Shown here: positions 35,078 through 43,300 of the stretch, one piece after another
How positions within the stretch are numbered: the first letter of the stretch is position 1
Layout: every line of letters begins with the position of its first letter
NCBI GenBank assembly: GCA_963929865.1
Contig: CAWVKK010000047.1
Coordinates: 1 to 64,000 of the forward strand
Direction of reading: 5' to 3'
DNA length: 64,000 nt
Origin: JAGZHZ01 sp963929865
GTDB lineage: Bacteria > Bacillota > Clostridia > Lachnospirales > Lachnospiraceae
Notes under the pieces: model-generated
Seen by the model: the letters and a program-made list of their open reading frames with translations, nothing else
What the model was told of the DNA's origin: nothing
The model's database searches: none
Program-made: the position numbers and the translations under genes

Positions 35078-35290
35078 TCACAGCTTGTTTTTGTGTTCCA
35101 TCTCTTCTTTCTCTTTCATCCGTTTTCTTTTTGTCATCAAACCGCCGATGCGCCCTGTCTCTTTCGCTGACAGTGATCTCCATCCCTCCTGCTCTACACG
35201 TTCAAGCAGTCCAAGCTCCTGCGCGATTTCATATTTCAGTTTTTCATCTGACGTCAAGTCTGTCTTATTTTCCTTTTTTCCCATAGACAA
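35078..35290 (-). CDS. Alpha/beta-type small acid-soluble spore protein
   Basis: 70 residues. KYEIAQELGLLERV contains the GPR recognition-like segment, and GWRSLSAKETGRIGGLMTKR carries the second SASP signature. SASPs coat spore DNA and are degraded by GPR, encoded nearby. The N-terminus is charged and short and the C-terminus has an extra KEKEEMEHK tail, so it is a divergent member. Start: TTG at 35290 with AAGGAG 8 bases upstream; an ATG six bases later is possible. Confidence 0.82.
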   Translation of the reverse strand: MSMGKKENKTDLTSDEKLKYEIAQELGLLERVEQEGWRSLSAKETGRIGGLMTKRKRMKEKEEMEHKNKL

Positions 35291-35333
35291 AGACCATACT
35301 CCTTTCTTTTTTTTGAAGTATGGTCTGTTTTTT
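35291..35333. other. Hairpin enclosing the ssp ribosome binding site
   Basis: AGACCATACT (35291-35300) and AGTATGGTCT (35317-35326) pair perfectly. On the minus strand the loop carries AAAGGA of the ssp start site and the 3' arm abuts the TTG codon. On the plus strand six T follow, so it also looks like a terminator, but no plus-strand gene enters it. Confidence 0.55.
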
Positions 35334-35420
35334 CTCTTCTATGCAAGGTTCCCGCAAAATCTTCTGCTATTTTCCCGGAGTATTCTTCATCCCCCGTCCC
35401 CTTGGAAGTCCTCACGCTCT

Positions 35421-36701
35421 CTATCGTTTCATAAAAGCTTCTATCACGCCTAACGCTTCTTCGAGATCTTTTCTTGTGTGGGCTGCTGAGAGGAACATTG
35501 CCTCAAACTGAGACGGTCCTAAGTGAATCTGATGATCCAGCATATAGTGGAAATATTCCGCAAATTTTGCCGTATCCGATGTCTTAGCGCTGGCATAATC
35601 ATCAACGCGCTGACCGGTAAAGAAAATACATCCCAGGGAGCCCACATGGTTTACCTGCCATGGTTTGCCCGCATCTTCTATAATCTGTCTGACTTTCCCG
35701 AAAAACCAATCGCCTTTTTCATTCAGCTCCTGGTAAATCTCGGGATGATCCTTCAAAATCGTAAGCTGCGCAATGCCCGCCGCCATCGCGACAGGATTGC
35801 CGCTGAGCGTTCCAGCCTGGTACACCCTGCCGACCGGAGAAACCTGGCGCATAATCTCTTTTTTTCCTCCATACGCGCCGACCGGCATCCCGGCTCCGAT
35901 AATTTTTCCAAACGTCGTCAGATCGGACTGTACTCCGTAATATCCCTGTGCCCCGTCAATGCCCAGGCGAAATCCTGTGATGACCTCGTCAAAAATCAGC
36001 AGCGCTTTGTACTGGGTGCAGATTTCTCTCAACCCTTCCAGAAATCCGGGCTTTGGAGGCACAACTCCCATGTTGGCTCCGACCGGCTCTACAATCACAG
36101 CCGCGATCTCCTGACCGAACTCTGAGAACAATGCCTCCACGCTGTCCAGATCGTTATAGACTGCCGAGAGCGTGTCTTCCGTGCAGCCTTTCGGCACTCC
36201 CGCGCTGTCCGGGATTCCGCTCGTCATCACGCCTGACCCGGCTTTGACCAGCATCGCGTCGGAATGACCGTGGTAGCATCCCATAAATTTTACAATTTTA
36301 TTTCTCCCAGTATATCCCCTCGCCACACGGACTGCGCTCATCACAGCCTCCGTTCCGGAATTGACCATGCGCACCATCTCGATGGAAGGAACGATCTGGC
36401 AGATCAGTTTTGCCATAATCACTTCTTTCTCAGTCGCCGCGCCGTAGCTGAGTCCTTTTTTGCACGCTTCCTCCACACATTTTAAAATTTCAGGGTGGTT
36501 ATGTCCCAAAATCATCGGTCCCCACGAACCGATAAAATCAAGGTATGTAATCCCGTCCACATCCGTCATATACGCTCCCTGTGCATGGTCGATAAACCGC
36601 GGCGTGCCTCCGATGGATCCGAAAGCGCGCACCGGACTGTTGACTCCTCCCGGAATCCATTCTACCGCTTCGCGAAACAGCTCTTCTGACTTTGTCATCA
36701 T
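35421..36701 (-). CDS. hemL: Glutamate-1-semialdehyde 2,1-aminomutase
   Basis: 426 residues. PLP enzyme making 5-aminolevulinate. GGVNSPVRAFGSIGG near the N-terminus, DEVITGFRLG and the cofactor lysine in TTFGKIIGAGMPVGAYGG. Its ATG overlaps the hemB stop by 4 bases (ATGA). Glutamyl-tRNA reductase (hemA), needed to feed it, is not in the window. Confidence 0.96.
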   Translation of the reverse strand: MMTKSEELFREAVEWIPGGVNSPVRAFGSIGGTPRFIDHAQGAYMTDVDGITYLDFIGSWGPMILGHNHPEILKCVEEACKKGLSYGAATEKEVIMAKLICQIVPSIEMVRMVNSGTEAVMSAVRVARGYTGRNKIVKFMGCYHGHSDAMLVKAGSGVMTSGIPDSAGVPKGCTEDTLSAVYNDLDSVEALFSEFGQEIAAVIVEPVGANMGVVPPKPGFLEGLREICTQYKALLIFDEVITGFRLGIDGAQGYYGVQSDLTTFGKIIGAGMPVGAYGGKKEIMRQVSPVGRVYQAGTLSGNPVAMAAGIAQLTILKDHPEIYQELNEKGDWFFGKVRQIIEDAGKPWQVNHVGSLGCIFFTGQRVDDYASAKTSDTAKFAEYFHYMLDHQIHLGPSQFEAMFLSAAHTRKDLEEALGVIEAFMKR

Positions 36702-37681
36702 CCAATTCTCCCTTCGTCCATAAATTTTGCCAGCTCTTTTGCAAAATAAGTGATATAGATGTCTGCCCCGGCGCGGTATACGCCCGCCGCCATCTCGCAG
36801 ATAATTTTTTCCTCTTCAATCCATCCCATTTTTGCGGCTGCTTTTACCATCGCGTATTCGCCGCTGACACTGTATGCCGCAACCGGCACATGAACTATAT
36901 TTGCCACTTCATTTACCACATCCAGATAAGACATCGCCGGTTTTACCATGACGATATCCGCTCCCTCTTCTATGTCAAGAAGCGCCTCCTTTAATCCTTC
37001 TCTTTTGTTGTGGTAATCCATCTGGTACGATTTCCGATCCCCGAAAGCCGGCGCAGAGCCTGCCGCCTCGCGGAACGGTCCATAAAAAGCAGACGCGTAT
37101 TTAACAGCATACGACATAATCGGCGTCTCCTTATGTCCGGCGCGGTCGAGACATGTGCGGATTGCACGGACTCTGCCGTCCATCATGTCAGACGGGGCTA
37201 CCATATCTGCCCCTGCTTCCACATGCGACAGCGCTGTTTTTGCAAGCAGCTTGAGCGTTTCGTCGTTCTCCACCTCATGACCGCAAAGTACGCCGCAGTG
37301 ACCGTGCGACGTGTATTCGCACATACATACATCCGTCACATAGTACAGATCCGGAAATCTCTTCTTTGCCTCGCGCAGCGCTTTTTGGACAATTCCGTTT
37401 TCATCGTAAGCTCCGCTTCCCATCTCATCTTTTTGAGCTGGAATTCCAAATAAAATTACAGAAGAAACACCGGCTTTTTCTAACCGTTCCAGTTCAAACA
37501 TCATCCGGTCAGTGCTGTAGCGGTATTGTCCTTCCATAGACGGAATCGGATCCTCCAGGTTTTTTCCTTCCTGCACAAAAATCGGATAAATCAAAGAAGA
37601 TTTGTCCATTCTCGTCTCTCTTACCATCTTTCTGAGTACTTCACTGCCTCTGAGTCTTCTTGGTCTGATTGTCATATCCAT
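36698..37681 (-). CDS. hemB: Porphobilinogen synthase (delta-aminolevulinate dehydratase)
   Basis: 327 residues. Active lysines in VKYASAFYGPFREA and VKPAMSYLDVV; zinc cysteines in VCMCEYTSHGHCG, so it is the zinc-dependent type. Condenses two aminolevulinates. AGGAGG precedes the ATG. Confidence 0.97.
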   Translation of the reverse strand: MDMTIRPRRLRGSEVLRKMVRETRMDKSSLIYPIFVQEGKNLEDPIPSMEGQYRYSTDRMMFELERLEKAGVSSVILFGIPAQKDEMGSGAYDENGIVQKALREAKKRFPDLYYVTDVCMCEYTSHGHCGVLCGHEVENDETLKLLAKTALSHVEAGADMVAPSDMMDGRVRAIRTCLDRAGHKETPIMSYAVKYASAFYGPFREAAGSAPAFGDRKSYQMDYHNKREGLKEALLDIEEGADIVMVKPAMSYLDVVNEVANIVHVPVAAYSVSGEYAMVKAAAKMGWIEEEKIICEMAAGVYRAGADIYITYFAKELAKFMDEGRIG

Positions 37682-37696
37682 TTTTCTTTCCTCCTG

Positions 37697-39208
37697 TTAT
37701 CGCTTTTGCGCCCGGCACAACTGTTCTGTCAGCGCAATGACACTGTCAATAGAAGCTTTTTCCGAGACATACGTCTCCATTCCCAGTTGCTCTGCTTCTG
37801 CCTGAGTCTGTTTTCCGATACAGACTGCTTTTACTTTAGAGAAATCGATCTCTCCGACTGCCCGGGCGAATCCTCTGACGGTGGAGGCGCTGGTAAAGAC
37901 CGCATAGTCGATCTCTCCGTTTTCAAACTCTTCTTTTTCGCGGATCACCTCTGATTTTTCGTAGACGGTGTCATAGGTGGCTACCTCATCTGCTGTCAGT
38001 CCTTCTTTCTTTTTCAGTTCTTCTATCAGCGCTTCCGTCCCCATCGACGCCCGCGGAATGAGAATCCGTTCTGTGCCGACGCACAGCTTTGCCAGCTCTC
38101 TTCCGAGCGTTTCTCCATTATAGACGGTCGGCATAAAATCCGGATAGATGCCTTTTTCTTCCAGGGCTTTCTTCGTTCCCTCTCCGATCACTGCCACTTT
38201 AATATTCCAAAGCCGTCTGATATCTATCTTTTGTTTCTCCATCACTTTAAAAAAGACTTTCACTCCGGAAGGGCTGGTGAAAACCAGCCATTGATACGAA
38301 TCTATCTCTTTTAATTTTTCTAAGAGAAGACTCTGATCCTCGCGCATAACGGTCCGGATTGCAGGCAGTTCCAGGACCTCTGCCCCCTTTTCTCTCAATC
38401 GTTTCGCCATACGCGACACAAGCTCTTTTGGTCGCGTCACCACAATCTTTTTCCCGAACAGAGGCATTTTTTCCCGCCATCCGAATTTTTCCGCCAGCGC
38501 GCATACTTGTCCCACCACGATGACTGCCGGCGTCTCGACGCCCTGCTTTTGCGCCTCTTCCGGCAGATCAGCGACCGTGGCCAAAATTCTTTTCTGCTGC
38601 GCTGTCGTTCCTTTTTGCAGGACAGCAGCCGGCGTAAAGGGATCCATGCCGGCTCTGAGAAGTCCCGCGCAGATACTGTCTAGAGCCGCCGCGCCCATCA
38701 AAAAAACAAGCGTGCCTTTTGTCCTGACAAGCGCCTCAAAGTCAATGTCATACTCCTCTCCTTTTTTCTTATGCCCCGTAATAATGTGAACAGAGGAGCA
38801 GAAATCCCGGTGCGTAACCGGAATCCCATTGTATGCCGGGACAGAAAGCGCGGATGTCACCCCTGGGACAACTTCATACGGAATCTGATGCTGTGCCAGC
38901 AGTTCCAGCTCTTCCCCTCCGCGTCCAAACAAAAAAGGGTCTCCCCCTTTTAGGCGCACTACCTTTTTTCCCCGCTGCGCTTCTCTTAGAAGAACTTCAT
39001 TAATCTGTTCCTGGGGCATCGTATGATTTCCGGCCCGTTTTCCCACATCAATCAGCTCTGCCGTCTCCGGAATCATATTTAGCACGCCGTCTCCGACCAG
39101 TCTGTCATAGACTACGACTTCTGCCTGTTCCAGCACCTCTTTTCCTTTCAGAGTAAAAAGTCCAGGATCCGACGGTCCTGCTCCTATCAGCCATACCTTT
39201 CCCGCCAT
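37697..39208 (-). CDS. cobA-hemD: Uroporphyrinogen-III C-methyltransferase / uroporphyrinogen-III synthase fusion
   Basis: 503 residues; ATG at 39208 with AAGGAG 9 bases upstream. Residues 1 to about 245 are CobA/SUMT: VWLIGAGPSDPGLFTLKG, RLKGGDPFLFGRGGEE. Residues about 250-503 are HemD: VVTRPKELVSRMAKRL, VFTSPSGVKVFF, VFTSASTVRGF. Together they close hydroxymethylbilane to uroporphyrinogen III and dimethylate it to precorrin-2, the branch to siroheme and cobalamin. The fusion is common in clostridia. Confidence 0.96.
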   Translation of the reverse strand: MAGKVWLIGAGPSDPGLFTLKGKEVLEQAEVVVYDRLVGDGVLNMIPETAELIDVGKRAGNHTMPQEQINEVLLREAQRGKKVVRLKGGDPFLFGRGGEELELLAQHQIPYEVVPGVTSALSVPAYNGIPVTHRDFCSSVHIITGHKKKGEEYDIDFEALVRTKGTLVFLMGAAALDSICAGLLRAGMDPFTPAAVLQKGTTAQQKRILATVADLPEEAQKQGVETPAVIVVGQVCALAEKFGWREKMPLFGKKIVVTRPKELVSRMAKRLREKGAEVLELPAIRTVMREDQSLLLEKLKEIDSYQWLVFTSPSGVKVFFKVMEKQKIDIRRLWNIKVAVIGEGTKKALEEKGIYPDFMPTVYNGETLGRELAKLCVGTERILIPRASMGTEALIEELKKKEGLTADEVATYDTVYEKSEVIREKEEFENGEIDYAVFTSASTVRGFARAVGEIDFSKVKAVCIGKQTQAEAEQLGMETYVSEKASIDSVIALTEQLCRAQKR

Positions 39209-39213
39209 ATCGT

Positions 39214-40110
39214 CTATCTCCTTCCTTTCTGTGCGATTCCCCTCAATTTTTCTGCCAGGCGGATTCCGATCGCCTCGGCGTGACCGCACTCTCCGCTTTC
39301 TTCTCCTTTGCAGAATACCCCGCTTTCTTCATCGCAGTAAAGTCCTCTCAGCGTAATTCTGCCCGCCTCCACAGTGGCATATGCCGCGATGGGCGAAGAG
39401 CATCCCCCGTTGAGCGTCCTGACAAAGGACCTCTCGCACAGCGCAGCGTATGAGGCATTTTCTTCGCAGATCTCTTTCAGGTAAGCATAATCTTCGCCTT
39501 TTCTTCCCTGGATTGCCAAAATCCCCTGACCTGCCGCCGGAATCATCTCCTCCGGCTCTAAATATCTGCCGATACGGTTCTTAAGCCCAAGTCTTTTTAA
39601 TCCTGCCGCTGCCAGAACCAGCGCGCCGTATTCTCCCTCGTCCAGCTTTCTCAGTCTCGTCAGCACATTCCCTCTGACCGGCGCAAAGGAGGCGTCCGGA
39701 AAAATCTCCTTTAGCTGCAAAATCCTTCTCTGGCTTGAGCAGCCGATCGGACGCTTGGGGTCCCTGCAGACGCTTCCCTGCGGATAGACGAGAACGTCTC
39801 TGGGATCTTCTCTCTTTGAAAATCCCACAATGGGAAGATCGTCTGCGGTCTCCATGGGCATATCTTTTAGGCTGTGCACCGAGAGATCCGTTCTTCCCTC
39901 TCTGAGCGCCCTGTCCAGTTCTTTTACAAACAGCCCTTTTCCCCCGATCTTGTCGAGGGTCCGGTCTAAAATTATGTCTCCCGTCGTTTTCATTGTAATA
40001 AGCTGTGTCTCTATCTCAGGATGAAACTGCTCGATTGCTTTCATCACAAGCTCGCTCTGGATAACAGCCAGTCTGCTTTCTCTGCTGCCAATTCGTATGT
40101 TTCTTTTCAT
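39214..40110 (-). CDS. hemC: Porphobilinogen deaminase (hydroxymethylbilane synthase)
   Basis: 298 residues; the ATG at 40110 has AGGAG upstream and gives the usual MKRNIRIGSRESRLAVIQSE. The dipyrromethane cofactor cysteine lies in LNGGCSSPIAAYA; VHSLKDMP is the substrate loop. First gene of the hemC-cobA/hemD-hemB-hemL operon, with a leader of about 140 bases. Confidence 0.96.
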   Translation of the reverse strand: MKRNIRIGSRESRLAVIQSELVMKAIEQFHPEIETQLITMKTTGDIILDRTLDKIGGKGLFVKELDRALREGRTDLSVHSLKDMPMETADDLPIVGFSKREDPRDVLVYPQGSVCRDPKRPIGCSSQRRILQLKEIFPDASFAPVRGNVLTRLRKLDEGEYGALVLAAAGLKRLGLKNRIGRYLEPEEMIPAAGQGILAIQGRKGEDYAYLKEICEENASYAALCERSFVRTLNGGCSSPIAAYATVEAGRITLRGLYCDEESGVFCKGEESGECGHAEAIGIRLAEKLRGIAQKGRR

Positions 40111-40132
40111 GTGTCTTCTCCTGGTCTTTCTG

Positions 40133-40237
40133 CCGCTTGTGGCTGTGCTTAAATCTACTTCGCACATCAAGAAGCGGTGATCGTTCTTCGTTGTTTGCTG
40201 CCACTATGGCCGTATGAAACGTTATGGTGTGTTTCAT
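40133..40237 (-). promoter_or_regulatory. Leader of the hem operon with three successive hairpins
   Basis: In the transcript: ATGAAAC/GTTTCAT (40231-40237 with 40214-40220, 10-nt loop), GCCA/TGGC (40200-40210), then CCGCTT/AAGCGG (40172-40177 with 40133-40138) enclosing GTGC/GCAC. The last stem ends about 10 bases before the ribosome site. No known riboswitch class fits. Confidence 0.4.
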
Positions 40238-40252
40238 TGTCTCGCTCTGTCC

Positions 40253-40282
40253 ATGATATCACATAATAATCGCAGGTGTAAA
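40253..40282 (-). promoter_or_regulatory. Promoter of the hem operon
   Basis: TTTACA (40277-40282), 18-base spacer ending in TGA, TATCAT (40253-40258). Confidence 0.7.
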
Positions 40283-40307
40283 GCACACATTCCATCTGTC
40301 TTTTTCT

Positions 40308-43300
40308 TTATGTCTTTTTTCTTTTCCGCCATTTCTGCGCGGCGGTGATCACAGTCAGCGCGCCTCCCAGTATCAGCGCTCCCCCTGTCCATTTTGGGAA
40401 ACTGTTCCAAAATTGAATCCAGGAGTCTTCGCAGATCAAGACGTTGCGGATCGTATAGACCGACTCATTTCCGGCAAGATCTTTCAGTTTCACACAAAAA
40501 TTCTGTCTCGTATCTTTCTCTTTCACCCATACCTGTGCCTTCTCTTTCCAGCTCTCCTGATCCCATTTCTTCCACAGTGCCCCGTCTAAAAATACGGCTA
40601 TTTCTTTTATTCCTATATTGTCTGCCGCATCGATCCAGACGCTGCGCTTTTTCTCCTTGTATCTGCCGTTTTCTTCTATTCCGGATATGACGGCGGTCGG
40701 ACTGGAATGATCGATGACAAACATGATTTCTTCTCCGTTTTTTCCATTGTCTGAATAATTTCCCGCCTGATCCTTCGACATCAGAGTCAGCTGGTAAACG
40801 CCCTCCTGCGCAAAATTTTCTGGCGAGATCTCATAGATGTACTGCTTCCAGCTGCCTTTTTCTCCCCGAATGCCAACCTGGTAGTCCGTTCCTTTTTTCA
40901 TCTGCTTTGTCTCCCCGTCTCTGCTGCAGAAAATCTCGTTTTCTTCCAGAGAGTCTACGTTGGTCTCTAAAATTTTCAGCGTCTTTGCCTCTTTTTGATA
41001 GTATCCTTCTAAAAACTGCTTTGTCTCTGTGTCAAATGTATAGACTGAGCCAAATCGGTTGACAGAAAAGCAGATTTTTTTTCCTGCCAGATTTCCAGCC
41101 AGATCACGGATTCTGATTTGAACTGTGTAGAGGTCATCTTGTTCTTTTTCGTGCGGGAAATCGCAGACGCTTACTTTTTTTCTTTTGTGCTCATCCGAAA
41201 TCGTATACGTCAGCTTTTTCTCTCCCCATTTTTCACCCGTACAGGAAATTTCCAGGCTGTCCAGATCCAGATAAGGATCCTCCAGGTAAATCACGGGTTC
41301 CACTTTCCCTTTATTCGCGGAATATTCTTCAATCTCCTCTATCGTAATTTCCGGAACGGTCTTGTCAATCATAAAATCATCCGGACCGTATTCCCGGCTT
41401 CGGTTCCCTGCAAGATCTTCGCACTGCAGATAAAGCAGATAACGCCCTTCTTTTTCCACGCTTTTGCTGCTTTGATATCCTCCCTCGACACGCTCCCACG
41501 TCTCCTTCCACTCTTCCTGCCATGTTTTTCCGTCTTCGCTGGTTCCTGAAAGCTCTAAAAAGATTCCCTGTGGGTCAAAGTTTTTTTCCTCTATAAAAAT
41601 GGTAATCTCTCCTCCGCCTCGATAAAAGGAATCTGTTTTTCCTTTTTTGAGTTCCTTCTTTACCGCAATCTCCGGTTTTGTACAGTCAAGTGTAAACGCT
41701 TCCTCCTCTGTCTTTGCCTGATTCCCGGACAAATCTTCTGCAGATACGGTCATGCGATACGTATCCTCTTTCTCAAATAAGGCGGTACATACCGCCGTCC
41801 TTTTTCCGTCTTGTTCTTTGATCTCCCATTCGCTCTGCCTGACAGGCTTGCCCTGCGCGCTGTCTATCTCAAGCAGTAATGTCTCATCATCCAGATTCTT
41901 GTCTGAAACGGTAATCTGTGCCGTGCGCGGTGTCCGGTCAAAGCTTCCTTTTCCCTCTCCTCTCTCATAGACTATATTGATGACCGGGGCTTGTGAGTCC
42001 AGAAGATATCGTCTTATCTGCGCTGTGCGGTATCCGCTGTTTGTCTCCATCTCCACTTCTACTGTGATGCTCTCTTCTCCAAAAAGCTCCTGCGTCAGCT
42101 CCAGTCTTTTGTTTGCCTCAAAAACCCGTTCTTCTTTTTGTGTGTATGTTTCCGAACTCCAGACTTTTCCGTTTACCAGGCACTGCAGCCTTTTGATTCC
42201 GCTTACCTTGTCCTGCGCATGGATCAGGACAGAGACGTCTCCCGGATAATACCGGATTCCATCCTTTTCCCGGCTTGCGTCTTTTTCTTGTGTAATTTCC
42301 AAAATACTGCTTTTTGCTGCCTGCTGTGTTGTCTGGATCAGCACGGCGTCTAACTTTTCTTTTTCCCCGATGACGCCCTCTCCATCGACCGCCTGGACCC
42401 AGATTTCTCCCGAAAAGCCCACAGGCACCTCAATCATGCACCTCATCTCGTCGATGCCTTTTTCTATCTGCTGCGCCTCTGTCCAGATCTGATTGTCTGC
42501 ATGTGCAAGCTGAAAGCGGACTGTTTTGACGCCGCTGATGCCGTCGCGCGCTTTTAAAAAAATATGAATTTTCTGATCGCTGAAATATGGATAATCTCTA
42601 TACGCATACCGCTCCAGCACAGTCTGATCCTCTTTTTTGTACTGTGTCTCTTCGCTCAGAAAAACCGGCGCCGTCTGATCGATCGTAAAAGAGACTTGAT
42701 AGGATTCTCTGCTTTTTTGTTCTCCTTCATTTTTAAATACCGCACTGTTGTCTGAAAAGTCTTTCATCTGTATGGTTACGGTATAATTCGCCTCATCCTT
42801 CAGCGTCCATTGCGTCTCATACCAATTTCCTTTTTCCCACCCCTCTTTTTCTCTTTGCCGCGCCGTCCACGTCCGGCACGCCTCATTTGCGCGGATCACG
42901 CTTTTTTCCTGCGACGTCTGTGTCTCTCCCTTCTTATCGCACGCGTACATCTGAAAATTCCACTGAGACGGATCAAAGTTTTCCTCCTGAATCCGAATCT
43001 TTATGGTGAGCTGTCCTTTGCTGATTTTATTGTCTCTTTGCCACTGCTCTATCGCAATCGGCTTGCCCTGATCTGTATAGAAAAAAATCTCTACGCTGGG
43101 CGGTGTGCGGTCAATCACAAGATTTTTGGAGACGATTCCTTCTTCTGTCTCCTGAAAATCCCGTATCGTCCCGCCGACGCTCAAGCTGTTTCCTGCCAGA
43201 TCCCGCGCCGCAATCATCAGCCGGGTACTTCCTTCTTTTGGCTCTGCTTCAAACTCTATGATTTTTTCCTCTTCCCTCCACACCGCTGCGATCGGCTTCC

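Noticed and set aside
40016..40237. 73-codon frame (MKHTITFH...) starting in the hem leader and overlapping hemC
   Set aside because: No ribosome site before its ATG, overlaps hemC out of frame, and the start lies within a hairpin arm.
40111..40250. Cobalamin riboswitch upstream of hemC
   Set aside because: Only a GCCAC resembling part of the B12 box is present; the other conserved core elements and the usual length of about 200 bases are missing.
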